From NCBI GenBank assembly GCA_026008535.1, contig BRKX01000006.1, forward strand, positions 44,256,664 to 44,320,663: DNA of 64,000 nucleotides, written 5' to 3'. The notes under the pieces were generated by a model. That model was not told where the DNA came from, did no database searches, and saw only the letters and a program-made list of their open reading frames with translations. The position numbers and the translations under genes are program-made. Source of the stretch: Perilla frutescens. Its lineage: Eukaryota > Streptophyta > Magnoliopsida > Lamiales > Lamiaceae. This document shows positions 1-10,949 of the stretch, piece by piece; positions within the stretch are counted from its first letter, which is position 1; the number at the start of each line of letters is the position of its first letter.

Positions 1-1027
1 CGTTGGCAAAGTGTCTGAAGCCCTTACATTCATAGCATTGAACTGTAGAGAAGTCCGTCACTTCCTTAGGACGGAAGTGATCAGATGCAGCACGCCTAAT
101 GAGTTTTGGTTCCTTTCCTGGTGTGATAAGCCTGTCATAGAGAACCAAAGATCCGGAGGCATCACTTCGAGGTTTTCGTTGTTCTCTACCTCCCACTTGT
201 TGTTTTCCTTTGTTGGCTCGAATGAGAGAATTAACTCTTCGGGTGAGAAGAGCATAATCTGGATCCTTCTCAGTGATTTCTTCAAGATCTTCATCTTCTA
301 CTTCAACGTAAGCCGAAGTTGTCCTTGAAGTTGTCTTTGAAGTTGTCCCGATAGTCAAGGCGATTCCCTTCTTCTTCTGTCCACCCTTTTCATTTAGTTC
401 CATCTCGAATGTCTTCAGATCATTCATCAGTTTGGTGAAATCCAGAGCTTCAGTAGTTGTAGCAGTATCAATTGCAACCACTTTCATGTCAAAACGAGAA
501 GTTAGAGTCCTTAAAGTTTTTGAAACTAACCTCTTATTGGTAATTGGATCACCCAAATCATTGCACTCATTGGCAATCTCCAGTAATTTGTTGCAGTAGT
601 CTCCTACGGACTCATCATCCTCCATCTTCAAGTTTTCAAATTTTGTGGTGAGAATCCGATGCCTCCATTCTTTAATTCCAACATCATCTTCGCAATGTTG
701 CTGGAGTATATCCCAAGCTTCCTTAGCCGACTCACAATTTCTTATGAGTTTGAACATTTGAACATCTAAGGAAGATTGAATTGCGTTGAGCGCTTTGTCA
801 TTAAAGGTGGCTTCTTCATTTTGTTCTCTGCTCTATTCTGACTGTGGTGTACGGCATGTATCTCCTTCAGCATCCACGGTCTTGGGGTGTGTCCATCCTT
901 TTTGAACCGCATTCCATGTTCTTGCATCGATAGACTTGATGCATGATCTCATCCGAACTTTCCAAAAGGAATAGTTCATGCCATCTAGAACGGGAGGTTT
1001 GTTGAACAGCGGGTTCGTGCAATCCAT
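1..1027 (-). pseudogene. Sirevirus-like Copia gag, 3' part cut by the window edge
   Basis: This is the capsid/nucleocapsid (gag) gene of a Ty1/Copia retrotransposon. It reads on the minus strand from an ATG at 1027 and stays in one frame to position 2. The N-terminus has the DUF4219-type motif (LDGMNYSFWKVRMRSCIKSI), followed by a UBN2-type helical region (for example AWDILQQHCEDD). Close to the left edge is the beginning of a zinc knuckle of the C-x2-C-x-G-F-x-H type, usual in Sireviruses. The only defect I see is one in-frame TAG at 833-835, in a place where relatives often have Trp. It lies 48 bases past the primer-binding site of the LTR at 1088. Pol should lie beyond the left edge. The DUF4219/UBN2 call is firm; Sirevirus rather than another Copia lineage is inferred from the knuckle form. 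Confidence 0.85.
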
Positions 1028-1074
1028 TGTGCTTACGAAAACAGGATCACCACTTAGTGTATCAAGTGTCTGCT

Positions 1075-1085
1075 CTCTGATACCA
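1075..1085 (-). other. Primer-binding site (initiator tRNA-Met type)
   Basis: On the minus strand this reads TGGTATCAGAG, the standard Copia primer-binding site complementary to the 3' end of initiator tRNA-Met. It lies two bases after the CA end of the LTR and just upstream of gag, so the LTR at 1088 is a 5' LTR and this element points left. Confidence 0.85.
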
Positions 1086-1087
1086 AT

Positions 1088-1630
1088 TGAAGAAACCGAA
1101 GTCTCGGTTTTGAAAGAGTTGTGTACAAAGTTATGTATAAAGTTGAGACAACTTTGCATACGCAGCGTAAATTTAGAAACAGAAACAATGGATTGGAATT
1201 TTCACAAGATTATATTTCTATAATCTTGCGAAGTGCTTCAGGGCGAAATCTTCACTATATAAAATATGTGAATTACAAAAACACTACCAGATAAACTCTC
1301 ACTAAATATTAAGACACTTTATCTCTTCCTTCACAGAAGGTTGGGACTAAAGTTGTCTTAACTATATCTAGTAGAAACGGATAAATACGAGAACTAAAAA
1401 CTTTACAATATCTGAAAAGCTCTATTAAAAACTCGTTCTCTAACACTAACTATCTGAACCCTATATATACACAGCTCATTGCTTGATCCCTACTCAAAGC
1501 AACCGATCCACTAAGCCTTGATCTCCACGAACTGCACTCTTATATTTCCGGCGCAACTTCCGGAACAACCGTGGCTTCAGCAGATCGTTGGACTTGGTCA
1601 AGTCCCACATGCTCCTATTTTATCTCAACA
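1088..1630 (-). repeat. 5' LTR of the left-edge Sirevirus-like Copia
   Basis: On the minus strand the segment begins TGTTGAGATA (at 1630) and ends CTTCA (at 1088), directly before the primer-binding site, as a 5' LTR should. The partner LTR lies outside the window, so the outer end is not proven. The LTR could extend to about 1711, where TGATAC and GTATCA form an imperfect inverted pair, which would make it about 620 bp. It is inserted in the post-pol region of the Athila-like element. That region resumes upstream of 1711. Confidence 0.65.
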
Positions 1631-1777
1631 GAATTTATCCTGCAAGAAAGACAAAAACTCCAAATATACAATTTAAACAAATATCCCTAAATTCTATGAT
1701 ACACTACCAATCGGTATCAATAGTAACGACCTGACATTCGGATTGATGGTTGTCCTCACAAACCAATACATGTCTTT

Positions 1778-1942
1778 TCATCGTGTTTTATCCTCACTCG
1801 CAAACTCCCTAAGAAAATTCCCATAAGTCATGGGATCATCTATGGCAAGGTCTTCTTCTTCCTGCTCACCTTCCTCCTCTATTTCGGGGTCGGATTCTGG
1901 TTCTTGTCTTCTCGACGATCTCTTTCTCCTTTTTGGTGCCAT
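1778..1942 (-). pseudogene. Start of the post-pol (env-position) ORF of the Athila-like element, truncated
   Basis: A short minus-strand ORF of 54 codons starts at the ATG at 1942. It begins with a basic stretch (MAPKRRKRSSRR), then an acidic run rich in Glu and Asp, then a DDPMTYGNFLREFA segment. A stop follows at 1778-1780. Only 24 bases upstream is a good splice acceptor that pairs with a donor at 3249, so the ORF would be read from a spliced leader. Position after pol and the basic start suit the extra ORF of Athila-type Gypsy elements, sometimes called env-like. The rest was probably separated by the Sirevirus insertion at about 1630-1711. I cannot assign a function from 54 residues. Confidence 0.5.
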
Positions 1943-1966
1943 CTTTGTGTGATTGAGATATGGTAC

Positions 1967-3249
1967 CTATGAACAAGAAAAGGAGCCGTAAGATTTAGGG
2001 ACATAACTAATTAAAAATTGAAACAATGAGTTTGAGGCTTCAAAACATATGACAATTTCCACTACACTTCCTCAACTAACTTTGTTGAATAAAAGTTCAT
2101 GCTTCCTACCAAATGATAAACATGCTCCATTTTTCAAAGTACCAACATTAACATGCAAAATGAACATAAATTTGACTTGGCACAAATAGCCTCTTTGCAT
2201 ATCTGACAATATCAAAAACAAAGGCATAACGTGCATGTGTCCAAAACCAAACATGATCAACACAAAAAGAAGATGGTTGCAAATATTGGTAAATAGCCCT
2301 CAAATTAAGATGACAATATCAAAAGCATAGGACCAAATAACAAAATTCTTCAACATTACCAACCAACAATGCTTTAGTTTCAATGATAAAAATCCAACTT
2401 ACTCATAAGTATAAATGATAAATGAAGGAACTCCATTTAATGTAACAATATTAACAACAAAGAGCTCCCCTTTTCTATAGAATATCAAGGTTGTATTAAG
2501 CATGTAAATTTTCATTCATAACCAACTATCTTGCATCAATTCTCAAGTATTCAAATTGCCCCCAATTAGACATTCTATCATCAAGTTTCCAACCAATTAG
2601 GGGATGACAAAGGCTTATTGTGCAAGAAGGTAGCAAAAACACCATACAAGAGAGCAAAGGTGCCATTTTCACATCAAAGCATATAAATTAAGTGTCAAAA
2701 TCGAGCTTTTATGCTTTACTCCAACCAATTCAACATGATTCCAAGCAAAATGCACCAAAATCCCATATATTCCTTTAACTCACATGCATTAGGCTTACTT
2801 AGACTTGGTAGGAACACAATACACTAATTCATCAACCAAAATGGTAAATTTTTCTCAATTGAGCACAATGTATTTCATCCTAGCCATCTAAGTGCAAGTA
2901 TTATGAGTATTCACCCTCATTTAAGCAACAATGGGGATATAATCTACCAAATAACATGAAAAATTCAAACTTCACCATTGTTGACTCAAGTTCATGAAGG
3001 ATCCCATCAAATTCCACCAAAATTTCCCCAAAACTCCAGCACCCATATCATACCCATGCAAGATATTACACATTCCATTTAATGAAAGCAAAATTTTAAG
3101 GAAAATTCACCCCAAATTCGTTCATCTCTATTCTAGGGCATAAAGTATGATTTTTCCCCAAATTTCAAGCATATGAACCATTCAAAACTTAAATAATCAT
3201 GCTAGGAGTATAATGTTGGAGAAATCTAAGAGAAAATTGAGAGATTTAC
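1967..3249 (-). other. Probable leader intron of the post-pol ORF
   Basis: On the minus strand a donor AAG|GTAAATC lies at 3249 and a polypyrimidine-poor but usable acceptor TTCATAG| at 1967. The 1.28 kb between is AT-rich without a convincing ORF, including the minus-strand ORF at 2072-2263, which has no recognisable domain. The leader exon upstream (about 3250-3340) is CT- and CA-rich, like a plant 5' UTR. The splice sites are read by eye; no transcript evidence is available. Confidence 0.45.
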
Positions 3250-3340
3250 CTTGGTTTCTTGAGGGAGAGGTCGAAAATTGTGTGTGAGAGTGAGTGAGAG
3301 CGTGTGTGAGTGAAAAAATGAGAGTGAAATGAGTGAAAAA

Positions 3341-3570
3341 GGGTTTAAAACCCGTCAGTGTGTGGGGCGCGGCCTGGCCTGCCCGCGCTTGGAGCCCGCA
3401 TGCGCCGCGCTCTGCAACGCGGCCCAGGCTGGGTCGCGCCTGGGCTGAAGAATTTTCCTTCTCTGAAGTGGTCTGCAAAGCGGCCCCTGCCCGCGCCGTG
3501 TGTCTGCGTTCGGAGTGCCCTGGGGCGCGGCCTTCACCTCGGTCGCGCCTATGGGCCGCGTCCCAAACAC
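3341..3570 (-). promoter_or_regulatory. GC-rich module with adjacent TTTAAA palindrome, possible internal promoter
   Basis: A sharply GC-rich block with many CGCG and GGCC words sits between the end of pol and the leader exon of the post-pol ORF. On its downstream side is the 13-bp palindrome GGGTTTAAAACCC (3341-3353), a possible TATA-like element. Parts of the block recur in the 5' LTR at 10440-10735, for example the GGTCGCGCCT and GGGCTGAAGAA words in the same order. This suggests a shared regulatory or CpG-rich module. The function is inferred. Confidence 0.4.
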
Positions 3571-3829
3571 TTTGTGTGTTTTTCTTCTTCTTTCGACATA
3601 TATTCCCTCATTGCCTCTAAGTTTCTTTTCCTGCAAAATCTTCACTTACTTATGACACACAAAACATCACTCCTACAACCAATTCCTCTTTCTTAGGAAC
3701 CACCCCACTACAAAAGGAATTAAATAGGCAATAAAACATAGAATTAAAACAAAAACAAGAAAAATAAACCAACAAAATTTAAAAAGGATTGGCTTAATTT
3801 AACGTCGTGAGCTCGACGGGATATGGTCT
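3571..3829. other. Athila-like element, spacer between pol and the GC-rich module
   Basis: This AT-rich spacer follows the pol stop codon on the minus strand. I see no ORF with recognisable domains, no polypurine tract and no match to the 5' LTR at 9436-10949. The 3' LTR of this element is therefore not in the window. Confidence 0.5.
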
Positions 3830-6800
3830 TCAAACGTCTTTGAGATAGAGGACAAACACCCCGACTTGCTCCTCCGGATTGTAGAACTTCTTCACACGTT
3901 GTCCATTTACAACAAATTGATTTCCGTCTTTGGCTTGCAATTCCACAGCACCACTTTCAAAAACTCTCGTAATCAAGTAAGGGCCTCCCTACTTTGTTTT
4001 GAGTTTTCTGAGAAACAATTTAAATCTTGAATTGAAAAGCAAAACAGCATCTCCGGGTGCAAGTTCTTTCTTCCGTAGGAACTTGTCATGATAGAGTTTG
4101 GTCCTCATCTTGTAGATGGAAGAATTTTCAAAAGTCTCGAGCCTAAATTCGTCAATTTCGTTCAAATGGAAAATTCTTTCCTTTTCCGACATCTCAAAGT
4201 CGAAATTGAGCTTTTTGGTGGCCCAATATGCCTTGTGAGTGAGCTCAATCGGAAGATGACAAGATTTCTCGAATACCATTTGATATGGAGACATGTCCAA
4301 CGGAGTCTTGTAGACCGTTCGATAGGCCCACAATGCTTCATCGAGGTGGCTTGCCCAATCTTTTCCATTCGTCTTCACCATTTTTTGGAGGACTTGTTTC
4401 ACCTCTCTGTTTGCAAGCTCGGCTTGTCCATTGGCTTGTGGGTGGTAGGGAGTTGTCACCTTGTGCTTTACTCCATGTCGTGCTAGGAGAATTGTTATCC
4501 ACTTATTGCAAAAATGGGTGCCTCCATCACTAATCAAGGCTCTTGGAGCCCCAAATCTTGTTAATATATTCCTTTGTAGGAATTTTAGCACAATCTTTGA
4601 ATCATTAGTCTTAGTTGGAATTGCTTCTATCCACCGAAAGAGGTAATCCACTGCTAGGAGAATGTAGAGATTTCCATTGGAAACCACAAATGGTCCCATA
4701 AAGTCGATTCCCCAAACGTCGAACAACTTCACTTCAACAATGGCACTCATAGGCATCTCATCCCTTTTTGAAATTGAGCCCATCTTTTGGCATTTCTCAC
4801 ATGCCTTCACAAATTCTTCACAATTTCTAAAAATGAAGGGCCAATAGAATCCGCTTTGTAGAATCTTTCTAGCGGTTCTATTGGAAGCAAAATGGCCTCC
4901 GCAAGTGGAATCATGACATGCCTTCATTATCTCGATCCATTCTTCCTCTGGCACACATCTTCTAAGGATGGAATCGGCACATCTTCTAAAAAGATAGGGC
5001 TCCTCCCATATGTAGAATTTGAGATCATGGAAGAACTTTTTCCTTTGATAGTTTTCCATCTCTACAGGTTTCACTTTGGCAACTAGGTAGTTGACAATAT
5101 CCGCAAACCATGGAACTTTTATTGAAGCCGACATGATCCTCTCATCGGGAAAACTCTCATTGATTGGCCATGTGTTCTCTTCTCCTTTCACGTGCTCCAA
5201 CCGGGACAAGTGATCCACCACCACGTTCTCGCATCCTTTTCTATCCTTTATCTCCACATCGAATTTTTGGAGTAGAAGGATCCATCGGATAAGCCTTGGC
5301 TTTGCATCATTTTTGGCAAAAAGATGCCTCAAAGCGGCATGGTCGGTGTGCATGATTGTTCGGGCCCCAATGAGATAGGGCCTAAACTTGTCGAATGCGT
5401 AGACGACCGCCAAGAGTTCCCTCTCTGTGGTGGTGTAGTTGACTTGAGTGGGATCCAAAGTTCTACTTCTATAGTAGATGACTCGGAAGAGTTTGTCCTT
5501 CTTTTGGCCAAGAGTGGCTCCCACCGCTATCTCGCTTGCATTGCACATCACTTCAAAAGGCTAACTCCAATCGGGTGTGATAAGCACGGGTGCCGTGATT
5601 AGGGCCTTCTTCAACGTCTCAAAAGCCTACAAACAATTAGAATCAAAATCAAATTCAACGGCTTTTTCAAGTAGACGACAAAGAGGTTTAGAGACTTTGG
5701 AAAAATCTTTTATAAAGCGCCTATAGAACCCGGCGTGTCCTAAGAAGCTTCTAACTCTCTTTTCATTTATTGGTGGAAGTAGCTTTTCAATGGCCACTAT
5801 TTTGGCTCGGTCCACCTCTAAACTTTCTCCCGACACCTTGTGTCCAAGGACAATGCCATCTCTTACCATAAAGTGGTATTTTTTCCAATTGAGCACAAGA
5901 TTGGTGTCTTCACACCTCTGCAAGACTTGTGTTAGATTATCAAGGCAAATATCGAAAGAATCACCAAAAACAGAAAATCATCCATGAACACCTCCATTAT
6001 ATTCTCAATCAATCCATGAAAAATGGACATCATACACCTTTGAAAGGTGGCGGGTGCATTACACAACCCAAATGACATCCATTTATAAGCAAAAATTCCA
6101 TACGGATAGGTAAAAGCGGTCTTCTCTTGGTCCTCGGGAGCAATCATGATTTGATTGTATCCCGAGTAACCATCAAGAAAGCAATAGAATTCATGACCCG
6201 CCAACCTATCTAGAATTTGATCAATGAAAGGTAATGGAAAATGATCTTTCCTAGTATATGCATTTAAAGCCCTATAATCTATACACATTCTCCACCCCGT
6301 CACTACTCATGTAGCAATTGTTTCTTTATTCTCGTTTTCAACAATAAGCATCCCCCTTTTTTAGCAACTACTTGAGTAGGACTCACCCACTCACTATCCG
6401 AAATGGCAAATATGATACCGGCATCAAGCAACTTCAACACCTCTTTCCTAACAACTTCTTGCATAATAGGGTTGAGTCTTCTTTGGTTTTGCACTTTAGG
6501 TTTATAATCTTCATCAAGCAAAATTTTATGCATGCAAATAGAAGAATTAATGCCTTTAAGGTCGGAAATTGACCATCCTATAGTGCTTTGATATTTCCTC
6601 AACACCCTTAACAATTTATCACACTGTTCATCGGATAAGATGGAAGAAACTAATATCGATTTTTGCTTGGCTTTATCAAGGTAAGCATACCTCAAATGTG
6701 TAGGTAGGGGTTTCAACTCCATTTCTTCCTTTTCTTTTAACTCGTCCTCTTCCTTTGATGTTTGGTCCTCGTCTCTTAATGGTAAGAACTTTGGCTTCCT

Positions 6801-7529
6801 CAAGTAGGATTCTTGAAATGAATTCATCATAGAAACGGAATCACATAGACCAAAATCATCATTGGATAAAGAATTAAAGATAGAGTTAGAAATGCAAATC
6901 TCAAGAGGATCCTTTAGGCTCCTCAACTCTTCCTCCTTTATGCATTCATCCACCATTTGGAGCACTTTGCAATCCTCAATATTCTTTGCCTCTTCTTCGG
7001 GATGTTGCATCGCTTTTTGGAGGGAAAATGTGATTCTCTCCTCATTTACTCTCAAGGTAAGTTCTCCCTTTGCCACATCTATCAAGGCCTTATCCATGTA
7101 CAAAAACGGTCGCCCTAAGATGAGGGGAACTTCCTTGTCTTCTTCCATATCAAGAACCATAAAGTCCACCGGGAAAATGAAGTTGTTGACCTTCACTAGC
7201 ACATCTTCCACCACACCCTTTGGGTATGTTAAAGAACGGTCGGCCATTTGGAGACAAATGGTGGTGGACTTGATCTCCCCCATTTTCAACTTTTTAAAGA
7301 ACGAGAGGGGCATCAAATTGATACTCGCCCCAAGATCACACAAAGTCTTCCCAACGTGATTGTCTCCAATGGTAACCGAGATGTTGAAGCTTCCCGGATC
7401 TTTCATCTTTGCGGGTAACTTTCTTTGCAATAAAGCACTACAATTCTCGGTCAAGTTAACTGTCTCATACTCCCCCCATCTCCTCTTTTTGGAAATCGCA
7501 TCCTTCAAGAATTTCGCATAATTTGGCAT
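3830..7529 (-). pseudogene. Athila-like Ty3/Gypsy pol (protease, RT, RNase H, integrase), broken
   Basis: The polyprotein supplies protease, reverse transcriptase, RNase H and integrase. On the minus strand from 7529: an aspartic protease with DLGASINLMP; RT motifs CIDYRALN and FMDD (a YxDD variant); an RNase H block with TTERELLAVVYAF; the integrase HHCC zinc finger (CHDSTCGGHF ... CEKCQKMG); the catalytic core (GIDFMGPF, SDGGTHFCN, PYHPQANGQAE); and a C-terminal segment ending at 3830. Defects include frame changes near 6303, 5930 and 5627-5552 and an in-frame TAG at 3989-3991. Past that stop, 53 more codons stay open and read like the usual integrase tail. Domain order RT-RH-INT shows Ty3/Gypsy. 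The tRNA-Asp primer site and the post-pol ORF point to Athila. Confidence 0.9.
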
Positions 7530-7695
7530 TTGTTAAAGTGCTTCAATAAGAGGGATGTTGATCTGTACCTTTCTAAAGATGTCGAGAAACCGAGAAAATT
7601 ACTCGTCACTCTTCACCTTTTGGAGTCTCTGTGGGTAAGGTATGGGGTACTTTGTATTCTTCCGGCATCACCCTTTTTGGTTCTTCTTTCTCTTT
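7530..7695 (-). pseudogene. Athila-like gag-pol junction with stops
   Basis: This short stretch between the two long ORFs still translates, across stops and frame changes, to the conserved link found before protease in Athila-type polyproteins (for example FSRFLDIFRKVQINIP). Gag and pol were therefore probably one continuous reading frame originally, and the gap is decay rather than a spacer. Confidence 0.6.
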
Positions 7696-9288
7696 TCATT
7701 TTTCAAGGGCATCATTTTTCTTTAATTTGGGACTCAAGTCCTCTTGACTCGGTCCCTCTCCCTTCTTCTTCTCACTTGGTTGCTCATCAACCTTTCCTTT
7801 ACTTTCCTCATCATCCGGCATCTCGGGGCCATCATAAGCGGTTCTACTCCTCAAGGTAATTGCCTTGCATTGATCCTTCGGATTCACAGTGGTATTACTT
7901 GGGAACTTGCCTTGTTGATGTTGGCTTCCCAAGATAGTTGCAAATTGTCCCATTTGCTTCTCCAAAGTGTTAACTTGGTTTCCAATTGCTTCGATGGTAT
8001 TTTCTAACTTCCCAATTCGTGCTTGAGAGTCTTTCATATAACTCTCCGTCTTCCCCATAAATGCCATTAGGAGTTCATCCATCTTGGGCTTCTTCTCCTC
8101 GTCAATTACACCATTCGTGATCGAGAAGCCCGAAGGTGGTTGGATAGCATTGTTCGGATTACCATAGGAGAAGTTCGGGTGTTGAGCTTTATTTTGATAG
8201 CCTTGGTTTCCACCATATTGACCTCCGTATTGGGGCTTGTACCCCGGATTGAATGGTCGTTGTGGATTTGAGTAGCCTCCTTGTTGGTTCACATAGTTTA
8301 CATCCTGAAATTGGTTTTGAGATGTCTCGGCTTTTGGATTTGTAAAGGCCTCAATTTTTGAATTCAAGGTTGCCATTTGAGCTGCCACAAGCCCGAGTGC
8401 ATCCGAACTTAAAGCAGAAGCCACTTTCTTTAGAATTTGGACTCCCTCTCTTGTGGCCGGCCATTGAAAGGAATTTGAGGCCATTTCTTCAATTATTCTT
8501 AAGGCTTCTTCCGGCCCTCTTGCCAATAATGATCCACCCGTGGCCGTATCCATGAGTGTTCTCACTTCGTCTTTGCTTCCTCTATAGAAAATGCATACTT
8601 GATGATCGATTCCAAAACCATGTCCGGGGCACTTCCTTAGCATTTCCCTAAAGCGCTCCCATGCCTCATATAAGATTTCTTCATCCCATTGTTTGAACAC
8701 GGTGACCTCTCCTTTCAATTTGAGGGTTTTTCCGGGTGGGAAAAACTTGTGTAGAAACTTTGTCACCAATTGATCCCAAGTTTGAAATGTTTCTTGAGCA
8801 TGTCTCAACCACCATGTTTTCGCCTTGTCGATCAATGAGAATGGAAAGAGTCGGATGCGGATTGCATCGTCCGGGACTCCATTCATCTTCATTGTCCCAC
8901 TAACGTTGAGGAATTTATGAATATGCTCATGTGGATCCTCCATTGGTGTGCCTCGGAATTGGTTTTGTTGGATCATTAGTATGAGAGAAGTCTTAAACTC
9001 AAAGTTGTTGGCTTGAATGGGTGGTCCATTGGCCACCCCTTGATCAACGACGGTTTGAAAAAGATTCCGGATTGGTGCCTCCACGTTTCTATTGTGAGCT
9101 TCCTCTTGAGCTCTCAATTGCTCTTGCATCACCTCTAATTGCCTTTGCATTTGGGCAATCATCGGGTCTTAAACCTGTGGAGGTAGATCCGCCATTCTCC
9201 TCCGTCTACGTGCGTTGTTGTGACGAACCGTTGCTTCAATCTCCAAGTCCAATGAAATAGGTGGTTCTCCTCGAGAACGAGTGTGCAT
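7696..9288 (-). pseudogene. Athila-like Ty3/Gypsy gag, one stop near the N-terminus
   Basis: This is the capsid gene. A 488-codon open frame runs from 9162 to 7696. The same frame extends upstream to an ATG at 9288 (MHTRSRGEPP), interrupted once by TAA at 9169-9171, so the original start is likely 9288 and the length about 530 residues. The Retrotrans_gag domain is clear in the first half (TWWLRHAQ, KFLHKFFPP, WERFREMLRKCPGHG). It is followed by a Gln/Gly/Tyr-rich linker (YKPQYGGQYGGNQGYQNK), a coiled-coil-like stretch and a charged Lys/Glu tail. No zinc knuckle is visible. It is much better preserved than pol. Confidence 0.88.
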
Positions 9289-9411
9289 ACACTTCCTATC
9301 AAAAAGGACAAAAAAATCAAGAACAACTCTTCCAAATAAAACAAGTAAAAATTTCTAAAGTAATCCACTCAATCGTTATCACAATATTGCATTTATCAAA
9401 TTAATTCCGTT

Positions 9412-9429
9412 TCCCCGGCAACGGCGCCA
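9412..9429 (-). other. Primer-binding site complementary to tRNA-Asp
   Basis: On the minus strand this is TGGCGCCGTTGCCGGGGA. All 18 bases complement the 3' end (with CCA) of plant tRNA-Asp(GUC), the primer used by Athila-type elements. It lies six bases after the CA end of the LTR. Confidence 0.92.
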
Positions 9430-9435
9430 AAAACT

Positions 9436-10949
9436 TGATAGAGGTTTACTTTCACCTGCTATGATCTGTTTCAATATTTATAAACTCGTGCTTATGCCTA
9501 CAAGTATACAAGCATGTATTTGTAGCAAGGATGATACGAGGTCGATCCACAGGGAAAAAGGAACCAAATAAGAAAATGCAAGTACCACAATATTCGATGC
9601 AAGGATTATCTAGACTATGCTTAAGTGAGGGTTGATTATCATCAATACCAAAACAATAACTTAAGTAACAAACACCAAACAACCAAAATAAATAATCTAA
9701 AAAGTAATCAAGAACAACAATCAACAAAAAGAGAGTTTTAAAAGTGGAATTATGCAAGACTCTAGGACATGGATTCACAATACTCCTCTTGATTCAACAA
9801 CAAAGTTTAAACACACAATCATGCTAAGTTCATAGGTAAGAAGACCATGAATATAGAAGGAGCATCTCTCGAATATCTCCTAAATTGTGAATGCGACAAG
9901 GATGTCTATCTCTAACACATTCCAAGGTCACACCTACCAAAAGCTCAAAGGGATCACCATTCCTTCCACATACTTAACTTCAACAAAGAGTACAAGTACA
10001 TGAATTCAATCCATACATGCTTATGTTCACGGGATGGGCAAGATGCAAGTGAAACATACATGTGATGCCAGTAAGGAGGCCATTCAAACAACATCATTCA
10101 AGATCAAGTATGGATTAAAACCTTGACAAAGCATGAACATATATTTATCCTTCATCAAGAATAAGAGTCACATTGTTTCACCACATCCTAGAGCCCTAAG
10201 GGCTCTAGCCTACCATATTTACAACAAGATCAAAAATACAAGACAAGGATCCAAAACCCATTCTCAATACAAAGATAAAAGAGTGAAGGAGAAGATAAAA
10301 CCCAATGTAGAACAAACTCCTTCAATCCCTTGGCTTGAATCTTCAAATGGATGGCTGGATCTTCCTCCTCCTCTTGATGTTCTTGATCTTCCAAAATCCC
10401 AAATGGAGAGTGTTTTCCCTAGTATTTTCGTGTGTAAGGAGTGTGTTTTGAACTCTGGGTCGCGCCTGGAGGTCGAGCTTGGAACACACGAAAACAGGTC
10501 TCTAAAGTGCTGAGATGCGGGCTGAACTGGCCGCGCCTGAAGCCCGCATTGCAGAGGCCCTGGGGCGCGGCCTGCCCTGCGACCGCGCCCGGAGGCGCCT
10601 GCAATGTGGCCCATGCTGGGTCGCACCAGGTGCCCGCGCCCGGGCTGAAGAAATTCATCTCTCTGTTTGATGCTCTGCAATGCGACCTACGGTCGCGCCT
10701 CTTGGCCGTGTCTGAGCCCGATACTTGGTTTTCTTCAACTTTTCAAGTCTTGTGCGGCCTTTGATGATCGAAATCCCATTTTAACTTCGTTTTTGTACAT
10801 ACTAACCCAAAAATAACCTGTATTGGCCACTTTAAACAGCATTAACGATAAACAACAAATTTAACAAACATATAGACATAAACATAGAGCAAAAATACTC
10901 AATAGTTAGTGCAAATGAGTCCAAATGAGTGCCATTTAAGCACTCATCA
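9436..10949 (-). repeat. 5' LTR of the Athila-like element
   Basis: The minus-strand LTR starts TGATGAGTGC at 10949 and ends CTCTATCA at 9436, next to the tRNA-Asp primer site. Its length of about 1.5 kb fits Athila LTRs. It is AT-rich except for a GC-rich block at 10440-10735 that resembles the block at 3341-3570. ORFs inside the block (such as those around 10264-10764) are by-products of its composition and are not annotated. No matching 3' LTR lies in the window. Confidence 0.85.
10440..10735 (-). promoter_or_regulatory. GC-rich block inside the Athila-like LTR
   Basis: About 300 bases with dense CpG inside an otherwise AT-rich LTR. On the minus strand it precedes CA-rich sequence that could hold the transcript start. 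It shares ordered words with the post-pol block at 3341-3570 (GGGCTGAAGAA, CTCTGCAA, GGTCGCGCCT). A promoter role is a guess from position. Confidence 0.4.

Noticed and set aside
3197..3696. Overlapping ORFs around the GC-rich module after pol
   Set aside because: Composition artefacts in three frames on two strands; a leader and promoter reading explains the region better.
3200..3830. 3' LTR of the Athila-like element
   Set aside because: Only the GC-rich block resembles the 5' LTR; the LTR start and end sequences (TGATGAGTGC, CTCTATCA) are absent, so this is not the partner LTR.
10264..10764. ORFs of up to 138 codons in the Athila-like LTR
   Set aside because: They lie within the GC-rich LTR block in overlapping frames with no known domain.
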